From NCBI GenBank assembly GCA_046294625.1, contig JBKBKN010000011.1, positions 1 to 64,000 on the forward strand: 64,000 nt of DNA, written 5' to 3'. The notes under the pieces were generated by a model. It was not told where the DNA came from and made no database searches. It saw only the letters and a list, made by a program, of their open reading frames with translations. Both the position numbers and the translations under genes were made by a program. This document shows positions 1 through 7,997 of this stretch, piece by piece (the stretch's first letter is position 1; the number at the start of each line of letters is the position of its first letter). This stretch comes from JBKBKN01 sp046294625 (lineage in GTDB: Bacteria > Bacteroidota > Bacteroidia > M30B66).

Positions 1-220
1 AACAGAACGAAATTCAATGACAATTATCAAGTAAATTTTTCGTGATTTTTTCTTGCTATTTTACACAGTTCATGTTAGTCGATTTCAATACCAAAAAACT
101 TTACTTGTTATTTAGCGGCGGGGATTTTCTTTCATTATGCCGCTCTTTCATAGTTTGGTGTTCAGCTGTCATGCCCTTCAATGAAGAGCGTAGGCTACAA
201 AAGCTATTGGCTTGATAGCA
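1..220. other. Non-coding left edge
   Basis: No gene is supported here. An imperfect stem (AGCGGC at 114-119 with GCCGCT at 139-144) has a 19-base loop and no clear T-run. The short frames that cross this stretch have no recognisable protein content and run through the L31 terminator. Confidence 0.4.
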
Positions 221-256
221 AAAAAAACTCCCGCAAAATTTGCGGGAGTTTTTTTA
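221..256 (-). terminator. Rho-independent terminator of the L31 gene
   Basis: A perfect stem, AACTCCCGCAAA against TTTGCGGGAGTT, is flanked by A and T runs, so it could work in both directions. The L31 stop codon (254-256 on the minus strand) lies inside the flank, which places the terminator directly at the end of that gene. Confidence 0.9.
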
Positions 257-514
257 TTTCTTCTCGAGATGTGTTTTATACCGACTACGAAATTTATCCA
301 CACGACCTGCAGTATCTACCAGCTTCATTTTGCCGGTGTAAAAAGGATGCGATGTGCTCGAAATTTCAAGTTTCGCAAGAGGATACTCGTTCCCGTCTTC
401 CCACACAATGGTGTCTTTTGTATCAATACATGACTTGGTAAGGAAAGAGTATTCGTTTGACATATCTTTGAATACCACGAACCGGTAATTTTCTGGATGA
501 ATATCGTTTTTCAT
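254..514 (-). CDS. rpmE2: 50S ribosomal protein L31, type B
   Basis: This 86-residue protein is the length of type B L31, a late-assembling protein of the large ribosomal subunit. It opens with MKNDIHPENYRFVVFKD, and the region around residues 52-60 (SSTSHPFYTGKMK) matches the conserved HPFYTG stretch of the family. It has a single cysteine and lacks the CxxC zinc-binding pairs of type A L31, so it is the zinc-independent form. It is a single-gene unit with its own promoter (538-567) and a strong terminator that begins at its stop codon. In many bacteria type B L31 is induced under zinc limitation; no Zur-type site is evident here, so that is only family knowledge. Confidence 0.96.
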   Translation of the reverse strand: MKNDIHPENYRFVVFKDMSNEYSFLTKSCIDTKDTIVWEDGNEYPLAKLEISSTSHPFYTGKMKLVDTAGRVDKFRSRYKTHLEKK

Positions 515-537
515 AATTGCTTGAAATTTTGGGACTG

Positions 538-567
538 CAAAAATAATAACTTCTTGTTAAAGCGCAA
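538..567 (-). promoter_or_regulatory. Bacteroidota promoter for the L31 gene
   Basis: On the minus strand a -7 element TATTTTTG (545-538, fitting TAnnTTTG) lies 19 bases after a TTG (567-565). This is the spacing expected for the primary sigma factor of Bacteroidota. The -7 element ends about 24 bases upstream of the start codon. Confidence 0.7.
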
Positions 568-831
568 GTGTTAGAATCAATTTTAATTTAGCATTTGTTT
601 TGGTGCATCTGTAATCTTAACATACCATTCACTTATGTCACTATATCAATGCACAGTGTTATGATAACACGAAGTTGGATGAATCATATTTGCAAATTAA
701 ATTAAAGCTTTTCTGCATCGCAAAAAGTAATCGTTGTATATAAGTCGTTACAGTGTGTTCAACAGCATATCAAGGAAACTTTCTACATAAAATTTCTTTA
801 GCTTATCTTCGCCGACCAAATTCAAGACTTC
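568..831. other. Intergenic region before queE
   Basis: Apart from the L31 promoter on its left edge, this AT-rich stretch shows no gene, RNA or strong hairpin. A near-match to the -7 element (TATCTTCG, around 804-811) lies 20 bases before the queE start and may be its promoter. PreQ1 riboswitches sometimes precede queuosine genes, but I see no such fold here. Confidence 0.4.
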
Positions 832-1473
832 ATGCCACAACTCACTGCTGAGCAACAGGCTTTATTCGACAAAGGTCTCCTTTTACCATTGATGGAAGAT
901 TTTTACACCATTCAGGGCGAAGGTTTCAATTCTGGCAAGGCTGCATATTTTATTCGCTTGGGAGGGTGTGATGTGGGCTGTCATTGGTGCGATGTGAAGG
1001 AAAGTTGGGATGCTGAAAAACATACCTTAACACCGATTGGATATATTGTAAATCAGGCAGAATCGCATGCAGCCAAATCAGTGGTGGTGACAGGTGGCGA
1101 GCCCTTGCTTTACAATCTTGATGCACTTTGTGCTCAATTAAAAGCCAAAGGAATCGAAACCTTTATCGAAACATCGGGTGCGTATCCACTTTCAGGAAAC
1201 TGGGATTGGATTTGTTTGTCTCCTAAAAAGTTTAAAACTCCGCTCAAAGCCAATCTTGAAAAGGCGCATGAACTTAAGGTGATTGTATTTAATACATCGG
1301 ATTTTGAATGGGCCGAACAGCATGCTCAAAACGTAAGTGCAACCTGTCATTTATTTCTCCAACCGGAGTGGAGTAAAAGTGAGAAAATGCTGCCACAGAT
1401 TATTGCATATGTAAAATCGCATCCTCGCTGGATGATTTCACTGCAAACACATAAATACATGAATATTCCCTGA
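832..1473 (+). CDS. queE: 7-carboxy-7-deazaguanine synthase QueE
   Basis: QueE is a radical-SAM enzyme that rearranges 6-carboxytetrahydropterin to 7-carboxy-7-deazaguanine, an early step toward preQ0 and queuosine in tRNA. The 213-residue protein has the family opening FYTIQGEG (24-31) and a CX3CX2C cluster at Cys46, Cys50 and Cys53 for the 4Fe-4S/SAM centre. The motif TGGEPL sits near residue 87, and LSPKKFKTP lies in the middle. Size and motif order fit the short cytosolic QueE class. Its stop overlaps the start of the next gene (TGATG), which suggests translational coupling to a glycosyltransferase although the two are not obviously one pathway. No other queuosine genes lie in the window. 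Confidence 0.93.
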   Translation: MPQLTAEQQALFDKGLLLPLMEDFYTIQGEGFNSGKAAYFIRLGGCDVGCHWCDVKESWDAEKHTLTPIGYIVNQAESHAAKSVVVTGGEPLLYNLDALCAQLKAKGIETFIETSGAYPLSGNWDWICLSPKKFKTPLKANLEKAHELKVIVFNTSDFEWAEQHAQNVSATCHLFLQPEWSKSEKMLPQIIAYVKSHPRWMISLQTHKYMNIP

Positions 1474-3422
1474 TGAAGCTATCGGTTGTCATCGTAAACT
1501 ACAATGTGGAATATTTCCTCGATCAGTGCTTAAGCTCTGTGGAGCAGGCCTGTAAAGGAATAGATGCAGAAGTTTTTGTGGTTGACAATGCTTCGTCCGA
1601 TGGTTCGCTAGAAATGCTCCGACAAAAGCATCCATCGGTAAAGCTAATTGCCAACAAGGATAATGTTGGGTTTTCCAAGGCCAACAACCAGGCAATAGTA
1701 CAAAGCACAGGGGAATATGTATTGTTGTTAAACCCTGATACGGTAGTAGAAGAAGATACATTTAGTCATTGTATCGAATTCATGGATGCCCGACCTGATG
1801 CTGGTGCATGTGGAGTGAAGCTAATTGATGGCAAGGGAAATTTTCTGCCCGAATCGAAACGTGGTTTGCCAACGCCGGCTGTGTCCTTTTACAAAATCTC
1901 CGGATTATCTAAGTTATTCCCCAAATCAAAACGCTTTGGAAAGTACCATTTGGGTTATCTTGATGCTGAATCGGTGCAAGAGATTGATGTATTATCAGGG
2001 GCCTTTATGTTTATTCGTCGCGAAGCTTTGAACAAGGCAGGGTTGCTTGATGAAGCATTTTTTATGTATGGTGAAGACATTGACTTAAGTTATCGCATCA
2101 CACAGGCTGGTTACAAAATATTTTATACCCCGGGAACAAGAACAATTCATTATCGAGGCGAGAGCACTAAAAAAGGGAGTGCCAATTATGTCTATGTGTT
2201 TTACAATGCCATGGCCATTTTTGCCAACAAGCATTTTTCGGCAAAATATGCTCAAACTTTCAATTGGATGATCAAATTGGCCATAGTCCTGCGGGCTTTG
2301 GTGTCGCTATTTCGTCGTGTTGCCGGGAAAATAGCTCTGCCTTTATTTGATGCGCTTGTAATCTTTGCAGGCATGCATCTGCTCAAGACATACTGGGCCG
2401 GAGTGAGCGGTATTTATTATCCCTATGCTTTTATGTGGATTGCTGTTCCACTATATATTATTGCATGGTTAGGTGGAGTATATATTAGCGGCGGTTATGA
2501 CAAACCCATACGTCTTTATAAAATTGCTCGTGGGTTAATCATAGGCACTGTGCTCATATTGGTTGTATATGCCCTGCTTGAAGAATCCTATCGTTTTTCG
2601 CGTTTTCTCACCATTATGGGAGCATTTTGGGCAGCAGTTAGCATGTTTTTTAGTCGAATTGCCATCAACCTGCTCATTAAACGCAAAGTGCTCGACGATG
2701 AACAAGAAAGCCGTCGTATTTTGGTAGCCGGTAGCATTGATGAATGCAACAGGGTAGCACAACTGATTAATCAGTCACCTGTAAAGGTCTCCTACATTGC
2801 TTATTTGAACCCTAAAGCTAGCAACAAGGATTCATTTTACATTGGGAGCATTAACGAAATTGCTGTTTTGAGTAATGTGTTCAGCATCAATGAAATCATT
2901 TTTTGTGCAAGTGATTTAAGTGCAGAGCAAATCATGGATTTGATGATGCAAACTTCTGATGCGGGTCTGGAATACAAAATTGCTCCACCGGAGAGCTTAT
3001 ACATCATAGGGAGCAATTCAATTGATGAGCCCGGCGAACTATATGTTGTAGGTTTAAATTCTATTGACAAACCTGGCAACCGCAGAAAGAAACGTATTTT
3101 TGATGTGTTATTTTCATCTGCAGTTATCGTAATGTTCCCCTTTTATGTGTTTTTGATTGAAAAGCCATTTGATATTTTTACCAAGGCATTCTCGATACTT
3201 TTCAGTTCGCGATTTTCATGGGTAGGCTATTCACCGCAAATAAGCGCAGAAGACTTGTTGCATTTACCCAAAATTAAGCTAGGCATTTTTCATCCTTTAA
3301 GCGCGTTTCAGCAAGCTGTTACCGATCCAAAAATCATTTTGCAGGCCAATATGCTCTACGCTAAGGATTATAAAATCAGCAACGATTTAGAAATCATCTT
3401 AAAAAGCCTTTTTAACAAATAA
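1473..3422 (+). CDS. Family 2 glycosyltransferase fused to a membrane/CoA-binding-like/sugar-transferase-like region
   Basis: Residues 1-240 are a GT2 domain of the rhamnosyltransferase type: start VVIVNYN, NASSDGS, the metal-binding LLLNPDT stretch near 85-92, and GEDIDLSYRI near 200. After residue 265 come several hydrophobic segments, then a Rossmann-like block (RRILVAGS, near 412). The last 120 residues begin KRIFDVLFSSAVIVMFPFY, like the membrane anchor of polyprenyl-phosphate sugar transferases. That C-terminal part keeps a WVGY motif but lacks the usual catalytic KFRSM-type stretch, so it looks non-catalytic. The likely role is extension of a surface polysaccharide at the inner face of the membrane. 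It overlaps queE by one base and converges with the lipoprotein gene 6 bases away. Confidence 0.85.
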   Translation: MKLSVVIVNYNVEYFLDQCLSSVEQACKGIDAEVFVVDNASSDGSLEMLRQKHPSVKLIANKDNVGFSKANNQAIVQSTGEYVLLLNPDTVVEEDTFSHCIEFMDARPDAGACGVKLIDGKGNFLPESKRGLPTPAVSFYKISGLSKLFPKSKRFGKYHLGYLDAESVQEIDVLSGAFMFIRREALNKAGLLDEAFFMYGEDIDLSYRITQAGYKIFYTPGTRTIHYRGESTKKGSANYVYVFYNAMAIFANKHFSAKYAQTFNWMIKLAIVLRALVSLFRRVAGKIALPLFDALVIFAGMHLLKTYWAGVSGIYYPYAFMWIAVPLYIIAWLGGVYISGGYDKPIRLYKIARGLIIGTVLILVVYALLEESYRFSRFLTIMGAFWAAVSMFFSRIAINLLIKRKVLDDEQESRRILVAGSIDECNRVAQLINQSPVKVSYIAYLNPKASNKDSFYIGSINEIAVLSNVFSINEIIFCASDLSAEQIMDLMMQTSDAGLEYKIAPPESLYIIGSNSIDEPGELYVVGLNSIDKPGNRRKKRIFDVLFSSAVIVMFPFYVFLIEKPFDIFTKAFSILFSSRFSWVGYSPQISAEDLLHLPKIKLGIFHPLSAFQQAVTDPKIILQANMLYAKDYKISNDLEIILKSLFNK

Positions 3423-3428
3423 GCTGAA

Positions 3429-4919
3429 TTAGGGAACGAATTCAAATGCGCCAAGGTCGGGTTGCCCGTCTGCCAAACGGTCGTTGCCCGAAAGGTCGGT
3501 GCTGAGAACCGGGAATTGATTGGAGATGACAATGCTACCGGCATTTATAGCGGGCGAACTGCTTCGCAAACGATAGTTTTGTTCGTCTGTTGCAGGATTT
3601 TTGAATTGAGGGTCTTGGTTTCGAATTACATTGATAAATCGACTAGGGTCAATATTGAAAAACTCATCAGTCATTCTAATCAAACTGTTTTCGAATTGAT
3701 AATTGAATGCAGCAGATTGATCGCGGTCAAATTCTATCTCACTGCCATTGTTGATATTACCATAGATAATGCAGTTGCCAAAATAGCAATTCTGAAGTGG
3801 TTTCACTGTAAGTGTTCCCCCTTGCCCCAATTGATAATTACTAAAAAATAAGGAAGGCGTACTCCGTATGCTGGAAGTCCAATAGTTGCCAAACGTGCAG
3901 TGCCTGAACTGGTAATCTCCACCTCGAATAAGCGCTGCAGAGTAATTACCGCAATTGCTAATTAAAAGATTATTAGCTTTGATAATGTAATCAGCACCAA
4001 ATATGCCAAAGCCCGACATGTTGCGAATATGTGTATTTTCGATGAGCAGCTCACGTTGTATCGATTCGCCGAATGCAGTTACATTTTCCGCTTGAATACC
4101 AATGAATGCGTTTTTGATGATCGCGTGCGAAATTTTGTTATTGCTGCTGCCCTGATTAATCCAGATTCGATCCCATTGACCAGGCCGCTCACGAAATGCC
4201 TGTTCTCTTCTCACACCCTGAAAAACAACAGAATCTTGCGCAGTTCCATTTATTCGAAGGGTACCATCTTTAAAGATCCAAAGGCCGGAGTTATTAAATA
4301 AATGCACATTCACACCGGCTTCAATGTTTAAGGTGACTGCGGAGTCTACAACCAAATAACCAAAAATCACGACAGGTAAGTCGGGTGTCCAAGTAGTATT
4401 TTCTGAAAGTACGGAGTAGGGAGGAAGCCCCTGAACAAAGGTTGTGGGACGGTAAAATAATGCATTTTGACCCCATGCCACTAAGTCCACATCCTGAAGA
4501 TTGCCGTTGGTGACAAATTCTATTGAGTCCTTAATAACGAAGGGCAAAAGATCATTGTTTGGGTCAATCGTTACTTCAATAAAAATATACAAACTGTCCT
4601 TACCTTCAATTTCAACATTACTGACTTCGCGAGAAGAAACACCATCAATATTCAAACGAAAATGAGATGAGCTGCCGCCTGCAAGACGAATATTGGATAC
4701 ACGCACTTTGTTATTCGATGGATTGTAAACCTTTAGACGTTTGGTCACCGACCCCATCGTAACGAAAACAGTATCAAAATAAACGGTATCGGCCGAAAAC
4801 TGGAGTTTTAGCGCAGGGTCATCATCGAAAACGTCCTTTCGGCATGAGCTCATGACCAACAAAAGCATGAGTAATGCAGGCAAAGATAAACGCCAAATTA
4901 TTGCTTGGTATTTCAACAT
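3429..4919 (-). CDS. Right-handed beta-helix lipoprotein with choice-of-anchor Q-like end
   Basis: The 496-residue protein starts with a lipoprotein signal: hydrophobic LPALLMLLLVMSSC with the lipidated Cys at 26. Residues 30-170 look like an immunoglobulin-type region (DTVYFDTVFVTMGS, VYNPSN). From about 190 there are repeated short beta-strand turns (AGVNVHLFNNSGLWIFKDG, LISNCGNYSAALIRGG) typical of parallel beta-helices. The end has LRSSSPAINAGS followed by D-LSGNDR-DGQPDLGAFEF, the signature of Bacteroidota beta-helix surface proteins. It is probably exported to the outer membrane; the substrate cannot be told. An upstream TATATTCG is one mismatch from a -7 element. It stands alone between convergent and unrelated neighbours. 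Confidence 0.8.
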   Translation of the reverse strand: MLKYQAIIWRLSLPALLMLLLVMSSCRKDVFDDDPALKLQFSADTVYFDTVFVTMGSVTKRLKVYNPSNNKVRVSNIRLAGGSSSHFRLNIDGVSSREVSNVEIEGKDSLYIFIEVTIDPNNDLLPFVIKDSIEFVTNGNLQDVDLVAWGQNALFYRPTTFVQGLPPYSVLSENTTWTPDLPVVIFGYLVVDSAVTLNIEAGVNVHLFNNSGLWIFKDGTLRINGTAQDSVVFQGVRREQAFRERPGQWDRIWINQGSSNNKISHAIIKNAFIGIQAENVTAFGESIQRELLIENTHIRNMSGFGIFGADYIIKANNLLISNCGNYSAALIRGGDYQFRHCTFGNYWTSSIRSTPSLFFSNYQLGQGGTLTVKPLQNCYFGNCIIYGNINNGSEIEFDRDQSAAFNYQFENSLIRMTDEFFNIDPSRFINVIRNQDPQFKNPATDEQNYRLRSSSPAINAGSIVISNQFPVLSTDLSGNDRLADGQPDLGAFEFVP

Positions 4920-5302
4920 TATTAATCACGCGAATATAGATGCTTTATTGTAATGTCTGAAGGTTTTAAGCTGAGTGGGTAATTTACTTCTATTAGCTTG
5001 ATTTCTGATGAAAACACCTTTTCGGGCACATCACTTTTATAATGTAGGATTTTTATTGTGTTTTATGACTCCCGTTGTAGGGCTGATCTATGCTTCATCG
5101 TATTAAAAATAATATCACCCCCTTCGGGGTTTCAAGGATGTTTTGCTGTAAGGTTACCAATATTTAATCTCTGCGGGATTTAAGTTGAATTGAAAATATT
5201 TTTGATCCCTTAGATGTGGGGCATCAACACAATTTTGTGAACTTCGTCTCATTTTTTTATTTTCTCCTGTTCGCACAAGCAAGCTTGGCTCCTGTCAGAA
5301 AC
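4920..5302. other. Non-coding region with a small hairpin
   Basis: No gene is seen. A GC-rich hairpin (ACCCC, loop CTTC, GGGGT; 5117-5130) is preceded by A/T-rich sequence and, read on the minus strand, is followed by TGATATTATTTTTA. It could be a weak terminator, but no gene ends beside it. Confidence 0.4.
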
Positions 5303-5323
5303 AAAAAATGCCCTTGCGGGCAT
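5303..5323 (-). terminator. Terminator after tRNA-Ser
   Basis: On the minus strand, ATGCCC-GCAA-GGGCAT is followed by TTTTT, 11 bases after the CCA end of tRNA-Ser. This is a compact rho-independent terminator. Confidence 0.75.
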
Positions 5324-5333
5324 CAAATTGTAT

Positions 5334-5424
5334 TGGCGGAGAGAGAGGGATTCGAACCCTCGATACCCTTTTGAGGTATACACACTTTCCAGGCGTGCTC
5401 CTTCAACCACTCGGACACCTCTCC
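5334..5424 (-). tRNA. tRNA-Ser (GGA)
   Basis: The minus strand folds as a serine tRNA. Acceptor GGAGAGG pairs with TCTCTCC (one G-T pair), the discriminator is G, and the CCA is encoded. The anticodon stem CACGC/GTGTG encloses CTGGAAA, giving anticodon GGA. A long variable arm (about 5355-5375) and the T arm GAGGGTTCGAATCCCTC complete it. It reads UCC and UCU codons. It stands alone with its own terminator. Confidence 0.97.
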
Positions 5425-5542
5425 AAAAAGCGCTGCAAAAGTATGATTAATTTTAATAGACTCAGCATGCATATAAACAAGGATTGCGGTGAATTTATTG
5501 AAATGTTTACCTGAATTAAAAACTGCGATTGAAAAATAATTT

Positions 5543-5550
5543 TATCTTTG
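5543..5550 (+). promoter_or_regulatory. Promoter -7 element of the PorG-like pair
   Basis: TATCTTTG matches TAnnTTTG exactly and ends 20 bases before the ATG at 5571. It supports that ATG over an upstream in-frame alternative at 5529, which would lie before the promoter element. No clear TTTG is seen at the -33 position. Confidence 0.6.
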
Positions 5551-5570
5551 CCCCAAACAGGCTCTACAGA

Positions 5571-6494
5571 ATGAAAAAATATATACTATCTCTTCTTGCG
5601 CTGATGTTTATCACAACAGTTGCTGATGCGCAAAGAAAAAGAGGTCGATTTCTTGACCGAAGCGAAGTTACTTATGGCTTAGGTTTCGCCAATTTTCTCG
5701 GAGAGTTAGGCGGTGCAAATCAAATTGGGACCAATGGTCTCCGAGATTTGGAGCTTTTGATGACTAGGCCCGCCGTTAATCTCGGTTTCCGATATCGTAA
5801 AAGTCCCATGTGGTCCTATAAGGCTAACTTGACATATGGAAGAGTTGCAGGTCGAGATTCTTTGACCTTAGAGCCTTTTCGCCGAAACAGAAATTTAAGT
5901 TTTCGTTCTCCAATAGTAGAACTATCGGGGCAAGTAGAGTTTTCTGTGTTACAGTTGCGGTCAACGAAAAGCCGTTACCGTCTTCAAGGGGTAAGAGGCA
6001 GAAGCGGAATTGACTTGAATTTATATGGTTTTGCGGGAGTTGGAGCTTTTTGGTTTAACCCTAAAGGAAAACTTGGTGGTCGTTGGTGGGCACTTCAGCC
6101 TCTTGGCACTGAAGGGCAAGGCATAGCAGCCACACGTCAGCCCTATCGAAGATTACAGATGTGTTTTCCAATCGGTTTTGGATTCAGAGTGCCATTGTCT
6201 GACAAAAACTGGACTATCGGTTTTGAATATGGTATGCGAATTACTACTACTGACTATATTGATGATGTGAGCACAACATATTTCTCCCCTACGCTCATCG
6301 GTGAAGCCTATGGTCCTGTTGCTGCTTCATTATCGAATCGCGCCAATCCAAATAGTCCTGATTTTATTCCCGGTTCTGCTTCCACAGGTCAGCAACGTGG
6401 AGACCCTACCGATCGCGATGCCTATATGTTTGGGATCATTACATTAAATTATCGATTGAAATCGGGTAGAAGCATCCTTCCAAAATTCAGATAA
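5571..6494 (+). CDS. Outer-membrane beta-barrel protein, PorG/DUF6089-like (first copy)
   Basis: With the ATG at 5571 the protein begins MKKYILSLLALMFITTVADAQ, a signal peptide. The rest alternates strands ending in aromatic residues (VNLGFRYRK, WSYKANLTYGRV, FGFRVPL, NWTIGFEYGMRITTTDY), as in small outer-membrane barrels. The blocks RNRNLSFRSP.VELSGQ.EF, ALQPLGTEGQG, TDYIDDVSTTY and a GQQRGD end are shared with the next gene, so the two are paralogues. The pattern fits the DUF6089 family, which includes the T9SS component PorG; that link is from memory of the family. Neither usual PorG neighbour (isoprenyl transferase, BamA) is here, so a lineage-specific paralogue is as likely. Confidence 0.75.
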   Translation: MKKYILSLLALMFITTVADAQRKRGRFLDRSEVTYGLGFANFLGELGGANQIGTNGLRDLELLMTRPAVNLGFRYRKSPMWSYKANLTYGRVAGRDSLTLEPFRRNRNLSFRSPIVELSGQVEFSVLQLRSTKSRYRLQGVRGRSGIDLNLYGFAGVGAFWFNPKGKLGGRWWALQPLGTEGQGIAATRQPYRRLQMCFPIGFGFRVPLSDKNWTIGFEYGMRITTTDYIDDVSTTYFSPTLIGEAYGPVAASLSNRANPNSPDFIPGSASTGQQRGDPTDRDAYMFGIITLNYRLKSGRSILPKFR

Positions 6495-6526
6495 CATTTT
6501 TGCGTTATCTACTGTAAAACGGTTTC

Positions 6527-7369
6527 ATGAACATCAGGCTGATTAGTTATCCAATTGCTTTTTTACTCTTGCTTAGCTTCAACGCTCAGGCACAGAAATT
6601 TAAGCAATATTCTGAAATTGGCCCTATGATTGGTACTTCCTATTACATTGGTGATATCAATCCGGCAAGGCAATTCTTCCAATCTAAACTGGCCTTTGGA
6701 TTGATGTATCGTAAGAATGTTAATAGACGATTTGCATGGCGCTTCAATGCTTTGTATGGGGCCATAAGAGGCGATGATGCCTTGTCGAATAATCCGTTTC
6801 AACTAAACCGAAATCTGTCCTTCAGGTCACATGTAGCAGAATTCAGCGGTGTATTAGAGTTTAACTTCCTTCCTTATGAGGTGGGCGATGATGCCTACAA
6901 ATTTACGCCATTCATATTTGGTGGATTGGCTATTTTCAATCACAATCCAAGAGCATTTCTCGATGGAGTTTATGTTCCCCTGCAACCACTCGGGACGGAA
7001 GGCCAAGGCACTACAGCACATCCCGACAGAAGACCCTATTCGCTCACTAGTGTGTCCTTACCTTTTGGCGTTGGCATCAAATGGCATTTCAATAATCGTA
7101 TTGGCTTTGCCTTGGAATGGGGTTTAAGAAGAACTTTTACAGATTATTTGGATGATGTCAGCAAAACCTACGTTAGTCCTTTGGTTTTGCTTGCAGAAAA
7201 AGGCGAAGCGGCCGCGATTCTTGCCGACCGGTCTTTGGTTGAACCCGGTATAACCAATGTAGGTCGTCAAAGAGGAAATTCAAAAACAAAAGATTGGTAC
7301 TCTTTCGCTATGTTAACCATCACCTTCAAAATCACTGCAAAGGAAGAAGAGTGCGCAGCCTATAAATAG
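6527..7369 (+). CDS. Outer-membrane beta-barrel protein, PorG/DUF6089-like (second copy)
   Basis: The 280-residue protein has a signal peptide (MNIRLISYPIAFLLLLSFNAQAQ) and opens its barrel with EIGPMIGTSYYIGDINPARQ, a typical DUF6089 start. It shares RNLSFRSHVAEFSGVLEFN, LQPLGTEGQG, the TDYLDDVSKTYVSP block and VGRQRGN with the copy 32 bases upstream. This indicates a tandem duplication followed by strong divergence. It probably shares the upstream promoter. Its closing lysine- and cysteine-containing tail (KEEECAAYK) differs from the first copy. An outer-membrane location is well supported. A direct T9SS role is only inferred. Confidence 0.78.
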   Translation: MNIRLISYPIAFLLLLSFNAQAQKFKQYSEIGPMIGTSYYIGDINPARQFFQSKLAFGLMYRKNVNRRFAWRFNALYGAIRGDDALSNNPFQLNRNLSFRSHVAEFSGVLEFNFLPYEVGDDAYKFTPFIFGGLAIFNHNPRAFLDGVYVPLQPLGTEGQGTTAHPDRRPYSLTSVSLPFGVGIKWHFNNRIGFALEWGLRRTFTDYLDDVSKTYVSPLVLLAEKGEAAAILADRSLVEPGITNVGRQRGNSKTKDWYSFAMLTITFKITAKEEECAAYK

Positions 7370-7592
7370 TGAAACGTAGTCAGTCTTGTTCTGACCTTTT
7401 TGATACACGTCCGCTTTTTTCTTAGTTGATAAGGTCTATTGCTGCGTTTGTAGCAGTTAAAATTTGGCTTGAATTAATTGTGATTTTTTGAATGATAGAC
7501 CCAAAATGAAAATGATTGTCGTGATTAATGCGTTCATAATCAGTTGTTTTTGTGCCAAAAAAATGACTTAACGTAAATTTAACAGAATTTTA
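7370..7592. other. Intergenic region before the metY promoter
   Basis: This AT-rich stretch between the PorG-like pair and the metY promoter carries no recognisable gene or strong terminator hairpin. Confidence 0.4.
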
Positions 7593-7624
7593 TTTGCACA
7601 TGAAAAAGCGGGTCTATATTTTTG
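7593..7624 (+). promoter_or_regulatory. Promoter of the metY-metX-hom operon
   Basis: TTTG (7593-7596), 20 bases, then TATTTTTG (7617-7624) is an exact Bacteroidota primary-sigma promoter. Transcription would begin near 7630, about 27 bases before the first paired strand of the SAM riboswitch. Confidence 0.85.
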
Positions 7625-7656
7625 TGCTCTGATTGGTGTCGAATACTATTCGGCTC

Positions 7657-7757
7657 AGTTTATAAAGACGAGGGGAGAGACAGGCTCTATGATCCTCGGG
7701 CAACCATCAAACGTGAAAAGGTGCCAAATCCTGCTCCTAAAAGGAGAAATATAAATT
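7657..7757 (+). ncRNA. SAM-I (S-box) riboswitch upstream of metY
   Basis: P1 is AGTTTATA (7657-7664) with TATAAATT (7750-7757), eight pairs including one wobble. Between them lie the S-box landmarks in order: AAGACGAGGGGAGAGACAGG (P2 and kink-turn region), TATGATCCTCGGGCAACCA (7688-7706), AGGTGCCAAATCCTGC (7719-7734), and a short P4 hairpin CTCC/GGAG. The element binds S-adenosylmethionine and lowers expression when SAM is plentiful. Its position before a methionine operon agrees. The expression platform is not a plain terminator next to P1. Instead the leader continues with a small reading frame and hairpins (7768-7997), which may carry the output. Confidence 0.93.
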
Positions 7758-7767
7758 TAAGAGCAAA

Positions 7768-7878
7768 ATGGAAACAAAAAACAAAACGCAAAAATTCGAT
7801 CAAACAAACGCACCTTTCGTTTCACCCACCCTTTACATATCAACTCCTTGTTGTTGGTGTTGTTGCTGTTGCAACTAA
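7768..7878 (+). CDS. Cysteine-rich leader peptide of the metY operon
   Basis: A 36-codon frame starts ATG 10 bases after riboswitch P1 and encodes METKNKTQKFDQTNAPF, a short hydrophobic-leaning middle, and an ending PCCWCCCCCN. Seven of the last nine residues are cysteine. The Cys codons (7849-7875) fall in a possible hairpin: TTGGT-GTTG (7854-7862) against CAAC-TA-ACCAA (about 7872-7882). A ribosome waiting for Cys-tRNA here would disturb it. This is the layout of an attenuation leader peptide, placed just before a gene that uses sulfide. AAGGAGA lies about 20 bases upstream, too far to be a classic ribosome site. The sequence is exact, while the regulatory role is inferred. A stable secreted or metal-binding peptide is a less likely alternative. 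Confidence 0.72.
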   Translation: METKNKTQKFDQTNAPFVSPTLYISTPCCWCCCCCN

Positions 7879-7923
7879 CCAACCGTTGAGTTTATTACCC
7901 TTTCTCAACTTTTGGATATAGTG

Positions 7924-7997
7924 AACTGATTGCCGGAGGCGCGCCCGGATCAGTTATGCTCTATCATACATTTTACGCAAGATTTCGGCCGGAATCA
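7924..7997 (+). promoter_or_regulatory. Switchable hairpins between the leader peptide and metY
   Basis: Hairpin A pairs AACTGAT plus CCGG (7924-7930, 7933-7936) with CCGG plus ATCAGTT (7945-7955). The left arm, TGATT-G-CCGG (7927-7936), can instead pair with CCGGAATCA (7989-7997) as hairpin B, so the two exclude each other. A smaller stem GTTGAG/CTCAAC (7885-7909) precedes them and is followed by four T. Neither large hairpin has a following T-run, so control of translation or RNA stability is as possible as termination. metY starts 43 bases after hairpin B. Confidence 0.55.

Noticed and set aside
3462..3851. Plus-strand frame of 129 codons
   Set aside because: It lies fully antisense to the beta-helix lipoprotein gene and has no signal, domain or promoter.
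5308..5514. Short plus-strand frame over tRNA-Ser
   Set aside because: It is the reverse strand of a well-folded tRNA gene and encodes no recognisable protein.
7622..7921. A 99-codon plus-strand frame across the metY leader
   Set aside because: It starts inside the promoter element, runs through the riboswitch in a frame with no protein likeness, and competes with the Cys-rich leader peptide, which has a much clearer layout.
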